Counted from the stretch's first letter, positions 52,933 through 60,849 are shown. The stretch is 64,000 nt of DNA from Oscillospiraceae bacterium (GCA_015064205.1 SVSR01000001.1:119840-183839); one strand, 5' to 3'. The notes: generated from the sequence alone by a model not told the origin. A program made the numbers and translations.

Positions 52933-53475
52933 ATGAACGAGTATTCAAACTATTTTGAGTATTGTGTAGAAGTAAAAAACGAAGGTGCGCTCAGACTTAA
53001 AAGATTTCTGCTTGTTTTGGCGTATATTCTTTTTCCCGTTGTGCTTTTTTCGCTTCTTTGTATGCTGAGGCTGTACGTGCTCGGATGCTTCACGGTGCTA
53101 TTGACTGCTATACTCTGCTTTTTCACCTGGCGATACGTTCAGATAGAATACGAGTATATCGTAGTGAAAGGCGAGATGAGCTTTTCTAAAATATTCGGCA
53201 GGCGTTCAAGACGCGAATTCTTGAAGGTGAGAATACATGATATGTCGATGCTGGCACCTTATAAAGATGCATATAAATCACGTGCGGACTCGATCGACAA
53301 GAAGTATTATGCAGTTTCTTCAATTAAATCACCCGATATCTACGCGGCAATATTCAAAGAGGGAAAGAAGAATGAGCAGGCAGTGGTGCTTTTTGAAGCA
53401 ACCTCAAAATTTGTGCGCCTCGCTAAATTTTATAATTCCGCGATAGTGGTTGAGAATCCCGAGCTAAGATACTGA
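52933..53475 (+). CDS. Small integral membrane protein, 180 aa, unknown function
   Basis: I do not assign a function. From ATG 52933 the protein has a short cytosolic N-terminus (NEYSNYFEYCVEVKNEG) and two adjacent membrane helices (FLLVLAYILFPVVLFSLLCML and VLGCFTVLLTAILCFFTW). A soluble C-terminal domain of about 110 aa follows, with EYEYIVVKGEMSFSKIFGRRSRREFLKV. This layout resembles small PH-like (DUF304/bPH2) membrane proteins. It may be co-transcribed with the lipoprotein and alr genes downstream, since no terminator is visible in the 64-nt gap. Confidence 0.72.
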   Translation: MNEYSNYFEYCVEVKNEGALRLKRFLLVLAYILFPVVLFSLLCMLRLYVLGCFTVLLTAILCFFTWRYVQIEYEYIVVKGEMSFSKIFGRRSRREFLKVRIHDMSMLAPYKDAYKSRADSIDKKYYAVSSIKSPDIYAAIFKEGKKNEQAVVLFEATSKFVRLAKFYNSAIVVENPELRY

Positions 53476-53539
53476 TTTGTCATAATGAGAGAGTACTTCA
53501 AATAAAATTATATAAGTGTAATTTTATCTGGAGGAAGGC

Positions 53540-54085
53540 ATGAAAAAATCTGTATTTTGCTTTTTTATAATAAACTTTCTTATAGTCATGATGCTTGTTT
53601 CCTGCCGTGCGCCCTTGCAGGCTGATAAGATGCTTGTTTACCAAAACGAAAGCGAGCATGACATTGTCCTCACGCTTGGCGAATATAAATACCCTATGCA
53701 TTTAAGCTTTAGTGCAGGCCGTGAGAATGTACCGAGAGACGGCAGAGCCACTATGGCGGGCGGAGTTTTAGAGGGTGTTGAATTTGAAATGCAGTCGGGT
53801 GCACTTAAAATGCAGGTTGGCGAGCTTGAATACATGCTTGATAAAAGCGACTGCGATTCGCTTTATGCTCTCTTTTCATCTTTTGCGATAAAAGAGGATG
53901 AGTTCAAAGGGGTTACCTCAGAAGAGGGAAGCGGTATTCTTGAAGCAAGATTTGACGGCTTGTATGAGTATACGTTGTTTTTGAACGAAAGCGATTATAC
54001 TCCTGTAAAAATAATGGCAGAAACAGACGCAGGCTTATGTACTGTGGAGTTTGAAAATAAAGAATCAAGTCAGAAGGCTGAGTAA
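53540..54085 (+). CDS. Lipoprotein of unknown function, 181 aa
   Basis: Signal peptide with lipobox MLVSC (Cys at about residue 22), so the mature protein is lipid-anchored on the outer face of the membrane. The mature part is beta-rich and has no family I recognise. It contains repeated short strands (EHDIVLTLGEYKYPM, GALKMQVGELEYML, EYTLFLNESDYTPV). The layout recalls small outer-surface sensors of the LolA/RsiV-like type, but this is only a fold impression. The stop codon lies 1 nt before the alr start, so the two are translationally linked. Confidence 0.72.
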   Translation: MKKSVFCFFIINFLIVMMLVSCRAPLQADKMLVYQNESEHDIVLTLGEYKYPMHLSFSAGRENVPRDGRATMAGGVLEGVEFEMQSGALKMQVGELEYMLDKSDCDSLYALFSSFAIKEDEFKGVTSEEGSGILEARFDGLYEYTLFLNESDYTPVKIMAETDAGLCTVEFENKESSQKAE

Positions 54086-54086
54086 A

Positions 54087-55244
54087 ATGGAAAATATAAT
54101 TGACGTATTAAACGGCGAGCTTGCCGGCAGAAGCCATAAGGTTTGGACAGAGATAAACCTTGCGGCTCTTGCGCGCAATTACAAAAGAATAGAAAAGCAA
54201 GTCTGCGCAAAAAACGCAGGCTGTGCCGTTATTCCCGTTATCAAGGCTGATGCATACGGGCACGGAGCGGCAAAAGCAATAGAAACTCTTACGCTTTGCG
54301 GTGCAAAGCTTTTTGCAGTATCTGCAGTTTCTGAAGCGTTAGAGCTAGCCAAAGTATGCCCTGAAGCCGATATATTGATACTCGGATATACCGACGCGCG
54401 CGATGTTGATCTTCTTCTTAAGTATGATCTGATACAGACGGTATATTCTCCCGATTATGCAAGAGCATTAAACGAGGCTTGTAGCAGACTTGGCGGCGAT
54501 CTTCGTGTACATATCAAGCTTGACTCGGGTATGAACAGACTCGGATTTGATACAAGGGATGCGGAAAAAACTGTGTCTGAGATAACACTCGTATCAAAGT
54601 ATGAACACTTAAAATGCGAGGGTATATTTACTCACTTTGCGTGTGCTGACGAAAAAGAAAACGACATGACGTCACGCCAGATTTCTCTTTTTGAAAAAGT
54701 TGTCGGCATGCTTGAAGAAAGAGGCGTTTACTTCAATATAAAGCACGTATGCAACAGCGCTGGTATTCTCAGGGACGATGTACCCGTATACGATGCGGTC
54801 AGAGCAGGTATAATTCTATATGGGCTCGCACCTTCGTACGATTTTGAAGATCCGTGTCTTGAAACGGTAATGACTTTAAAAGCGAGAGTAGCGCACGTTC
54901 ATGAAGTGGAACCCGGAGAGAGCATCAGCTATGGGGCAAAATTTGTTGCTGATAAGAAGATGAAGATAGCAACGCTTCCGATAGGATATGCCGACGGATT
55001 TATAAGAGCGTATGCGGCGGCCAGAGTGATGATAGGCGGCAAAAGCTGCCCTGTGGTCGGGCGCATATGCATGGATCAGTGCATGGTGGACGTAAGCGGT
55101 GTTGACGTGGGCCTTGGCGATGAAGCGGTGATCTTTGAAGATAGCAGGCAGATAGAAGAGCTTGCAAGGCTTGCTGATACGATAGGCTATGAGGTATTGT
55201 GCCTTATAGGCAAGCGCGTACCGCGAGTTTATATTAATAAATGA
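54087..55244 (+). CDS. alr: Alanine racemase
   Basis: PLP enzyme that makes D-alanine for peptidoglycan. From ATG 54087 the product is 385 aa; the track start lies inside the preceding gene. The PLP Lys is in VIKADAYGHGA, the second-base Tyr in SISYGAKFVA, and HVCNSAGIL, VRAGIILYG and VGRICMDQCMVDVS are all family hallmarks. It is probably transcribed with the lipoprotein gene 1 nt upstream and ends with a long terminator. Confidence 0.96.
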   Translation: MENIIDVLNGELAGRSHKVWTEINLAALARNYKRIEKQVCAKNAGCAVIPVIKADAYGHGAAKAIETLTLCGAKLFAVSAVSEALELAKVCPEADILILGYTDARDVDLLLKYDLIQTVYSPDYARALNEACSRLGGDLRVHIKLDSGMNRLGFDTRDAEKTVSEITLVSKYEHLKCEGIFTHFACADEKENDMTSRQISLFEKVVGMLEERGVYFNIKHVCNSAGILRDDVPVYDAVRAGIILYGLAPSYDFEDPCLETVMTLKARVAHVHEVEPGESISYGAKFVADKKMKIATLPIGYADGFIRAYAAARVMIGGKSCPVVGRICMDQCMVDVSGVDVGLGDEAVIFEDSRQIEELARLADTIGYEVLCLIGKRVPRVYINK

Positions 55245-55249
55245 GCAAG

Positions 55250-55311
55250 GGCAGGAAATACTTCTGCCTTTGCAAATAAAGGCAGGAGTATTCTCTTGCC
55301 TTTATTTGTAA
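55250..55311 (+). terminator. Long terminator after alr
   Basis: GGCAGGAAATACTTCTGCCTTT pairs with AAAGGCAGGAGTATTCTCTTGCC; each half also contains a smaller AGGC/GCCT fold. A TTTATTTG tail follows. Confidence 0.75.
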
Positions 55312-55318
55312 AATGCGC

Positions 55319-55347
55319 TTGATTTTAGTGCTTGTATATGGTATACT
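55319..55347 (+). promoter_or_regulatory. ackA promoter
   Basis: TTGATT, 17 nt, TATACT, about 40 nt before ackA. Confidence 0.75.
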
Positions 55348-55386
55348 CTAACATGGATATAAAAAGTGAAAACGAAAGGGAAAATA

Positions 55387-56598
55387 ATGAAAGTTCTTGT
55401 TGTTAACGCAGGCAGCTCGTCGCTCAAATATCAGCTTTTTGATACTTCAAACGGCGACGTTCTTGCAAAGGGTATATGCGAAAGAATAGGTATCGGCGGC
55501 GCTATTACGCATAAGGTACCGGGACGTGAAAATTACAGCGCTGAGATAGAAATGAAAAATCATACTGTTGCAACACGTATTCTCGTTGAAACGCTCTGCT
55601 CGCCCACTCTCGGTGTTATAAAATCTATGGACGAAATTGAAGCGGTAGGTCACAGAATCGTCCACGGCGGCGCTTACCTCAAGGAAAGCGTGCTTGTTGA
55701 CGATGATGTTCTTGAAAAGCTCAAGGGTTGCCTTGATATAGCGCCTCTTCATACGGCGGCGCATCTTATGGGTATTCACGGCTGTATTGAAGCTATGCCC
55801 GGCAAGCCTCAGGTGCTTGTTATCGACACGGCGTTCCATTCAACTATGCCGCCTGAAGCGTATACGTATCCGCTTCCTAAGGATATGTGCGAAAAGTATC
55901 ATATCCGCCGCTACGGCTTCCACGGTACGTCTCACAGATATGTGTCAGGTGAGATGATAAAAATCCTCGGAAAGCCCGCGGAGGCAACAAAGATAATTAC
56001 CTGCCATCTTGGTAACGGCTCGTCTATATCGGCTGTAAAGGGCGGTGAGGTTATCGACACAAGCATGGGATTTACACCCCTTGACGGCTTTATTATGGGT
56101 TCACGCTGCGGTTCGATCGACCCTGCCATTGTTCCGTTTATAATGGAAAAAGAGGGGATGACACCCGATGAGATGAATAACTTTATGAATAAAAACTGCG
56201 GATTTTTGGGCGTATCGGGCGGACTTTCGAGCGACTGCCGCAATCTCGGCGAGGCCATAGCGGAAGGAAACAGTGACGCAAAGCTTGCAATAGATATTCT
56301 CACCTATCAGATAAGAAAGTATATCGGTGCGTACTCTGCGGCTATGAACGGACTGGACGCGCTCGTGTTTACTGCAGGAATCGGTGAAAACCGTACAGAG
56401 ATCAGACGTGACGCTTGTCAGAATATGGACTTCTTCGGAATCGTACTTGACGAAGAAAAGAACGAGGCAACCAAGCTTCAGGGCGATAACGTATGTATTT
56501 CTAAGCCTGAGTCAAAGGTTAAGGTATACGTTATACCCACAAACGAGGAGCTTATGATCGCTCAGGATACAGAAAGAATAGTACAGGGACTTAAATAA
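55387..56598 (+). CDS. ackA: Acetate kinase
   Basis: Interconverts acetyl phosphate and acetate with ATP formation, the main fermentative ATP step in many Clostridia. The 403-aa product starts MKVLVVNAGSSSLKYQLFD (ATG 55387, GAAAGGG Shine-Dalgarno). It contains GHRIVHGGAYL, the active-site HLGNGSSI motif, FHGTSHRYV and GIGENRTEIR. No pta lies next to it, so phosphotransacetylase is encoded elsewhere. It is monocistronic between promoter and terminator. Confidence 0.97.
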   Translation: MKVLVVNAGSSSLKYQLFDTSNGDVLAKGICERIGIGGAITHKVPGRENYSAEIEMKNHTVATRILVETLCSPTLGVIKSMDEIEAVGHRIVHGGAYLKESVLVDDDVLEKLKGCLDIAPLHTAAHLMGIHGCIEAMPGKPQVLVIDTAFHSTMPPEAYTYPLPKDMCEKYHIRRYGFHGTSHRYVSGEMIKILGKPAEATKIITCHLGNGSSISAVKGGEVIDTSMGFTPLDGFIMGSRCGSIDPAIVPFIMEKEGMTPDEMNNFMNKNCGFLGVSGGLSSDCRNLGEAIAEGNSDAKLAIDILTYQIRKYIGAYSAAMNGLDALVFTAGIGENRTEIRRDACQNMDFFGIVLDEEKNEATKLQGDNVCISKPESKVKVYVIPTNEELMIAQDTERIVQGLK

Positions 56599-56602
56599 CA
56601 TT

Positions 56603-56634
56603 AAAAGCGAAGCGGTTACGCTTCGCTTTTTTGT
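56603..56634 (+). terminator. Terminator after ackA
   Basis: AAAAGCGAAGCG / CGCTTCGCTTTT perfect 12-bp stem with GTTA loop and a T tail. Confidence 0.92.
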
Positions 56635-56641
56635 ACGGTGC

Positions 56642-56671
56642 TTGAAATATTAACAAATAACGCGGTATAAT
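56642..56671 (+). promoter_or_regulatory. Promoter of the YdcF-peptidase-nitroreductase operon
   Basis: TTGAAA, 18 nt, TATAAT, about 33 nt before ATG 56704. Confidence 0.72.
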
Positions 56672-56703
56672 ATAGTCAAGTAAATATATTTAAGGATATA
56701 CAA

Positions 56704-57522
56704 ATGAAAAAAATCGGAAGAATAAATATAATAATGCTCGTCCTGTCGGCGTTTGTGCTGATATGCTATCTGCCGTATTTTTGTCTTGTTGTTTTTAACG
56801 GCGAAGCGTTTACCTCTTGTTTGATTCCGTTTACGGTAGTGGTGGCGGCAAGTCTGCCCGCTCTGCTTTTTATAAAATACAGAGACAGGCTTAACCGCTT
56901 TTTCAAATCACTGCGCATCGTTTATATTTCGGGCATGTGCTTCTATTTTGTAACCTTCCTCATCTTTGGTACGTATATCGGTATATGCGCAAGCGTTGAT
57001 GCCGATACTGCCGCAGAACAGTTTATTAAAACTGACGGAAGCGGTGAAGGGGATATAGTTCTCGTGTTCGGTTGCCGAACTTACGGCTATACGCCGAGCT
57101 GGCAGCTTAAGAGCAGACTCGATACGGCATATGAGCTTCTTGAGGCTTTACCCGACTCGGTATGCATTGTGTCGGGCGGAGAGGGTGTAAACGAGGGCGT
57201 TGCCGAGGCTTATTCTATGTGTGAGTATCTTGTCGCCCGCGGTATTGACCGAGAGCGCATATACACAGAGCCTGATTCAACAAATACCTATGAAAATATA
57301 GAGTTTTCAATGGCGCTTGCCGAAAAGAAGAACCTCAGGTATGAGAGGGTAATAGGTGTGTCGTCAGATTTCCATTTACCAAGAGTCAAGTATTTGTTTG
57401 ATTATTATGATGTATGGGCTGACGTTGTATCAGCGCCCTCACGTGATTTCTGGCAGTTCTTTATGAGTATTGTCAGAGAGTATATGGCTTACGTTAAACT
57501 TTTTCTTGTCACAAGCTTTTAA
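56704..57522 (+). CDS. YdcF family membrane protein (DUF218, ElyC/SanA-like)
   Basis: The 272-aa product has three membrane helices in about residues 7-100 (IIMLVLSAFVLICYLPYFCLVV and two more). A DUF218 domain follows: LVFGCRTYGYTPSWQLKSRLD, CIVSGGEGVNEGVAEA, ERIYTEPDSTNTYENI and GVSSDFHLPRVKYLF. The family includes proteins that affect envelope polysaccharide synthesis; the chemistry is unresolved. It lies 42 nt upstream of the C26 peptidase-like gene. Confidence 0.88.
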   Translation: MKKIGRINIIMLVLSAFVLICYLPYFCLVVFNGEAFTSCLIPFTVVVAASLPALLFIKYRDRLNRFFKSLRIVYISGMCFYFVTFLIFGTYIGICASVDADTAAEQFIKTDGSGEGDIVLVFGCRTYGYTPSWQLKSRLDTAYELLEALPDSVCIVSGGEGVNEGVAEAYSMCEYLVARGIDRERIYTEPDSTNTYENIEFSMALAEKKNLRYERVIGVSSDFHLPRVKYLFDYYDVWADVVSAPSRDFWQFFMSIVREYMAYVKLFLVTSF

Positions 57523-57564
57523 GAAAACTAATATACTGTAAGAAAATATATCGGGGGGATATTT

Positions 57565-58281
57565 ATAAAAAAGCCGCTGATAATTCTTACACCGTCGCAT
57601 GATGATGGCGAAGAGAAAACCTATTTGCGCTTTGCATACACCGATGCGATAATATCCGCAGGGGGGGTGCCGCTTGCAATCGGACTTTGCGAAAACGATG
57701 CGTACATATATGACACGTTAAGTGTTGCAGACGGACTGTTTCTGACGGGCGGTGACGATATTGCAACAGAGCTGTATGGTGAGAAGCGCACAGAAAAATG
57801 CGGTCCTGTTTCGCTTCTGCGCGACCGTTTTGAGATAAGAGCACTTCATATTGCTATAAAGCTTGGTTTGCCCGTGCTTGGAGTATGCCGTGGCGCACAG
57901 GTTATGAATGTTGCGCTTGGCGGAACGCTTTATGAGGACATGAGCGGGCACAGACAGACCTTGCCGCGTCATCTGCCAAGCCACACGGTAACGGTATCGG
58001 GCGCGCTTGGCGGTATTTATCCGCAAACGGCAAAGGTCAACAGCTTTCATCATCAGGCAATAAATAACGTATCACCGAAGCTTGAAATATGCGCTGTAAG
58101 TGACGATGGATACACCGAGGCAGTATATATGCCGCACCATCCGTTTTTTGTGGGGGTACAATGGCATCCCGAGCATATGATAAAAAGTGATATAAGCGCG
58201 AAAAGACTGTTTCGCGAATTTATAAATGAATGTGTAAAGTATAAAGGAGAAAAACAAAATGATCAAGGAGCTAGTACTTAA
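57565..58281 (+). CDS. Class I glutamine amidotransferase-like hydrolase (peptidase C26, PuuD-like), apparent ATA start
   Basis: Member of the gamma-glutamyl-GABA hydrolase family. The nucleophile Cys sits in GVCRGAQVMNVALGGTLYED, and the His-Glu pair is in GVQWHPEHM. The ORF track starts at an internal TTG (57625), but the frame continues upstream with the conserved N-terminal strand (KKPLIILTPSHDDGEEKTY). Between the in-frame stop at 57529 and that strand there is no ATG, GTG, TTG or CTG. The Met position is ATA (57565), 6 nt after a GGGGGG Shine-Dalgarno. Either AUA is used weakly or the start codon has mutated. From 57565 it would encode 238 residues. It overlaps the nitroreductase by 23 nt. 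Confidence 0.8.
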   Translation: MKKPLIILTPSHDDGEEKTYLRFAYTDAIISAGGVPLAIGLCENDAYIYDTLSVADGLFLTGGDDIATELYGEKRTEKCGPVSLLRDRFEIRALHIAIKLGLPVLGVCRGAQVMNVALGGTLYEDMSGHRQTLPRHLPSHTVTVSGALGGIYPQTAKVNSFHHQAINNVSPKLEICAVSDDGYTEAVYMPHHPFFVGVQWHPEHMIKSDISAKRLFREFINECVKYKGEKQNDQGAST

Positions 58282-58840
58282 AAACAGAAGCTATCGAAGC
58301 TATGAAAGAAGCGTTAAAATTAAAAAAGACACGCTTGTTGAACTTATCGATATTGCAAGAGTAACGCCTTCGGCGATGAATCTTCAGCCGCTTTTGTACG
58401 TGCCGCTGACAGAATCTTATGCAGACAAAATACTTCCTTATACAAACTGGGCAAAGGCGCTCAAGAATATGACTCTTCCGCCTGATGGTAAGGGGCCCGG
58501 TGCATTTATACTTTTGTGTATTGATAAAGAGCGTACGCCTAATCCTGCGCCCGTTATGCGCGATGTTGGAATAGTTGCTCAGACGATGCTTTTAGCGGCA
58601 ACGGAAAAAGAACTTGGCGGTCTGATGATAGGAAGCTTTGACGGGGAAAAGATAAAAGAAACGCTTGCACTTGATGATAATATTCAGGTACTTTTATGTG
58701 TTGCACTCGGAAAGCCTGATGAAAAGGTAGTGCTTGAAGAAATGGATAAGGACGGCAACATTAATTATTACAGAGATGAAAACAACACCCACCACGTACC
58801 CAAGCGCAGACTTGAAGATATTATAATTGAAGTGAAATGA
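58259..58840 (+). CDS. Nitroreductase family protein
   Basis: FMN-dependent NAD(P)H oxidoreductase family. The 193-aa product has the opening NRSYRSYERSVKI with the FMN-contacting Arg-Ser cluster, TPSAMNLQPLLYVPL, RDVGIVAQTMLLAATEKELGG and the final LCVALGKPDEKV. The start at 58259 uses an AAAGGAG Shine-Dalgarno lying inside the previous gene. Physiological substrate unknown. It is the last gene of the operon. Confidence 0.9.
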   Translation: MIKELVLKNRSYRSYERSVKIKKDTLVELIDIARVTPSAMNLQPLLYVPLTESYADKILPYTNWAKALKNMTLPPDGKGPGAFILLCIDKERTPNPAPVMRDVGIVAQTMLLAATEKELGGLMIGSFDGEKIKETLALDDNIQVLLCVALGKPDEKVVLEEMDKDGNINYYRDENNTHHVPKRRLEDIIIEVK

Positions 58841-58842
58841 AA

Positions 58843-58873
58843 AAAAGTGCAGTTCAAACGAACTGCGCTTTTT
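58843..58873 (+). terminator. Terminator after the nitroreductase gene
   Basis: AAAAGTGCAGTTC / GAACTGCGCTTTT stem (one G-U pair) with AAAC loop, followed by TTTA. Confidence 0.85.
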
Positions 58874-58919
58874 ACTATCAATTTGCAAATGTGTTTATTT
58901 AATAAAATTCAACGTGCCC

Positions 58920-58995
58920 GTAGGGCGGGGGTTTACTCCCACCGATTGTTACGGATTTTGTTTATAAATGCGGCAGGAGCAAGCCCCTGCCCTAC
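58920..58995. repeat. Palindromic GC-rich intergenic repeat element
   Basis: A 76-bp element with inverted ends GTAGGG and CCCTAC, containing two internal hairpins: GGGCGGGGGTTTACTCCCACC and GGCAGGAGCAAGCCCCTGCC. Its GC content is far above that of the flanking A/T-rich spacer. It looks like a dispersed REP/MITE-type element common between genes in gut Clostridia (recalled, not searched). It lies between the nitroreductase terminator and the end of lexA. Confidence 0.65.
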
Positions 58996-59001
58996 AAAAA
59001 T

Positions 59002-59613
59002 TTAATAATATCTTAAGCACGCAATGACTTTTCCAAGTACTATAACCTCGTTTACAATGATAGGTTCCATCGTGCTGTTTTCGGGCTGAAGTCGAAAGTG
59101 ACCGTTTTCTTTGTAGAATGTCTTAACTGTTGCTTCGTTATTGACGAGCGCCGCGATTATCTGTCCGTTTTCGGCATACTCGCACTTTTGAATAACGATT
59201 ATATCACCGTCAAGTATACCTGCCTCAATCATACTTTCTCCTTTAACACGGAGAGCAAACAGGGAAGTGGGATCTGCGTGAATATTTGGTGAAACAAAAT
59301 CAATGTACCCCTCTAAATTTTCTTCTGCAAGAATAGGCGAGCCTGCCGCTATCTGACCGAGAAGAGGAACCTTACCCTTGGGCATAGAAGCTTTATCGGA
59401 AGTATCGTTTTCAACCTTCAGCGCACGGCTTTTGTTTGATTCACGGCGAATAAGCCCCTTTTCTTCAAGGCGCTCGAGATATGCGTGAACGGTGGACGTG
59501 CTTTTCCAGCCTAGAGCCGCAGAAATATCGCGTACGCTTGGGGCAAATCCTTCTGATTTGATTTTTTTGCTTATGAATTCATACAGCGCGCGTTCCTTAT
59601 CAGTAAGCTTCAT
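59002..59613 (-). CDS. lexA: LexA repressor
   Basis: SOS repressor with RecA-stimulated self-cleavage. The 203-aa product has an N-terminal winged helix (about 1-65: SVRDISAALGWKSTSTVHAYL) and a C-terminal S24 peptidase domain. The cleavage site is Ala-Gly in GQIAAGSPI, the catalytic Ser is in VKGESMIEAGI and the Lys in EATVKTFY, so it should be autoproteolytic. A perfect LexA box overlaps the start region of its own promoter, implying autoregulation. The end of the gene abuts a palindromic repeat element. Confidence 0.97.
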   Translation of the reverse strand: MKLTDKERALYEFISKKIKSEGFAPSVRDISAALGWKSTSTVHAYLERLEEKGLIRRESNKSRALKVENDTSDKASMPKGKVPLLGQIAAGSPILAEENLEGYIDFVSPNIHADPTSLFALRVKGESMIEAGILDGDIIVIQKCEYAENGQIIAALVNNEATVKTFYKENGHFRLQPENSTMEPIIVNEVIVLGKVIACLRYY

Positions 59614-59640
59614 ATAAAACCTCCGCTAAAACAAACGTGG

Positions 59641-59654
59641 CGAACAAATGTTCG
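59641..59654. promoter_or_regulatory. LexA operator (SOS box)
   Basis: CGAACAAATGTTCG is a perfect palindrome matching the Firmicutes LexA consensus CGAACRNRYGTTYG. It sits just downstream of the lexA -10 element, around the expected +1. Confidence 0.92.
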
Positions 59655-59665
59655 TATCCGTTTAT

Positions 59666-59694
59666 AGTATAACACCCGAGATGCCGTTTGTAAA
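59666..59694 (-). promoter_or_regulatory. lexA promoter
   Basis: Minus-strand TTTACA, 17 nt, TATACT, immediately upstream of the LexA operator. Confidence 0.85.
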
Positions 59695-59730
59695 GAGGCA
59701 ACACACGTTTTTACATTTTGTTAACATTTA

Positions 59731-59765
59731 CAAAGAGAAAAACAAAGCCGCACTTATGCGGCTTT
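59731..59765 (-). terminator. Terminator of the GNAT gene
   Basis: AAAGCCGCA / TGCGGCTTT stem with a 4-nt loop, followed on the minus strand by GTTTTTCTC. Confidence 0.87.
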
Positions 59766-59771
59766 GTGCTA

Positions 59772-60371
59772 TCAGTCAGAAAAGAGCGAGAGTGTATATT
59801 CTCCCTTTAGTATCGCACATTTTCCGATGTCACGGTATTCTCCCTTTATCTTCATTGAACCTTTAGCTATGCCTTCAAATTTCATGTTGCATTTTTCCAT
59901 AACTCGGCGGCTTGCTTCGTTTCCAACGATATATTTAGCCTCGATTCGGTGAAGCTCAATCTCGTTAAATCCAAAATCAAGTATGCGGCCAACCGCCTCG
60001 CAAGCGTAACCGTTGCCGGCGTATGCGGGATTTATAACGTATCCTATCTCGGCAGAGTTATTTTCTGTATCAATAGTAGTAAAACCGCAGGTGCCTATCA
60101 TTTTGTTTTCAGCTTTTAAGATAATTGCCCAGTCGTAAAAGTCACCGTCACGGTAACGCGTTTGTACGTAGTTTAAATACTGCTCTGTATAAGCAAGGCT
60201 TTCGTGAGGCGACCAAAGCAGGTATCTTGTAACTTCTTCAAGGCAGGAGTATTCATACATGTCACGCGCATCACTTTTGAGCATGCGCCTGAGTATGAGT
60301 CTGTCGCACTCCAAAGTGGGCATAGAAGAAAATATATTAAAAAGCTTATCGCGCTTTGTAAAAAATCTCAT
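59772..60371 (-). CDS. GNAT family N-acetyltransferase (RimJ/RimL-like)
   Basis: Acetyl-CoA-dependent transferase of about 199 aa. From ATG 60371 (AAAGGAGG Shine-Dalgarno; the track's 60398 start precedes it) the product opens MRFFTKRDKLFNIF. Family features are LECDRLILRRMLKSDARDM, IGTCGFTTID, EIGYVINPAYAGNGYACEAV (the acetyl-CoA loop) and EASRRVMEKCNMKFEG. The target may be a ribosomal or other protein N-terminus or a small molecule. Single gene with its own promoter and terminator. Confidence 0.9.
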   Translation of the reverse strand: MRFFTKRDKLFNIFSSMPTLECDRLILRRMLKSDARDMYEYSCLEEVTRYLLWSPHESLAYTEQYLNYVQTRYRDGDFYDWAIILKAENKMIGTCGFTTIDTENNSAEIGYVINPAYAGNGYACEAVGRILDFGFNEIELHRIEAKYIVGNEASRRVMEKCNMKFEGIAKGSMKIKGEYRDIGKCAILKGEYTLSLFSD

Positions 60372-60406
60372 ATTATGCCTCCTTTGTAAAGTTTTCAAAC
60401 AATTAT

Positions 60407-60435
60407 ATTATACATATATTAAATAAAAATATCAA
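60407..60435 (-). promoter_or_regulatory. Promoter of the GNAT gene
   Basis: Minus-strand TTGATA, 17 nt, TATAAT. Confidence 0.78.
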
Positions 60436-60502
60436 TAGCAAAGTGAAAATAATTAAAAACGTTAAAAAAACACAATTTCTCATGAATTTTTCAAAAAAAC
60501 TA

Positions 60503-60531
60503 TTGCATTTTCCATAGAATTATGTTACAAT
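60503..60531 (+). promoter_or_regulatory. tRNA-Glu promoter
   Basis: TTGCAT, 17 nt, TACAAT, 19 nt before the tRNA 5' end. Confidence 0.78.
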
Positions 60532-60550
60532 AAAATCCGCACGAATAAAA

Positions 60551-60625
60551 GGCCCGTTGGTCAAGCGGCTAAGACACCGCCCTCTCAAGGCGGAAACGGG
60601 GGTTCGATTCCCCCACGGGTCACCA
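60551..60625 (+). tRNA. tRNA-Glu (anticodon CTC)
   Basis: Acceptor GGCCCGT / ACGGGTC (one G-U pair), anticodon stem CCGCC / GGCGG around loop CTCTCAA with CTC, T arm GGGGG TTCGATT CCCCC, and encoded CCA. CTC reads GAG glutamate codons. Confidence 0.94.
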
Positions 60626-60663
60626 AAACAAAAATCCTGTCGAAAGACGGGATTTTTGTTTTG
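60626..60663 (+). terminator. Terminator of tRNA-Glu
   Basis: AAAACAAAAATCCTGTC / GACGGGATTTTTGTTTT with GAAA loop. It has the same design as the tRNA-Arg terminator (AAAATCCTG / AGGATTTT core). Confidence 0.88.
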
Positions 60664-60750
60664 TATTATTCAATATTCATTTTTTCGGCAGGATTTTTAA
60701 TGAATAATGAATCATGAAGTCGCTTCGCTGATGAATAATTAATAATTGAT
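60663..60750 (+). repeat. AT-rich palindromic intergenic repeat, copy B
   Basis: GTATTATTCA start, then ATGAATAATGAATCATGAAG and TCGCTTCGCTGATGAATAAT. It is homologous to 15740-15811 and, like it, begins right after a tRNA terminator. It contains ATTCAT/ATGAAT inverted units. Nothing else is visible between it and the next promoter at 60850. Confidence 0.6.
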
Positions 60751-60849
60751 ATATCTGTATGGCTCTGCCTTTATTATTGTTGTGAAATCCTATGAATTCT
60801 CCCTTATTTTGCAAGTGAAAAAAAGATTCCTTCATTATTGAAAAATGTA

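Noticed and set aside
57625-58281. TTG start at 57625 for the C26 peptidase-like gene (ORF track)
   Set aside because: It would delete the conserved first beta strand that is clearly encoded upstream in frame; the Shine-Dalgarno points to 57565 instead.
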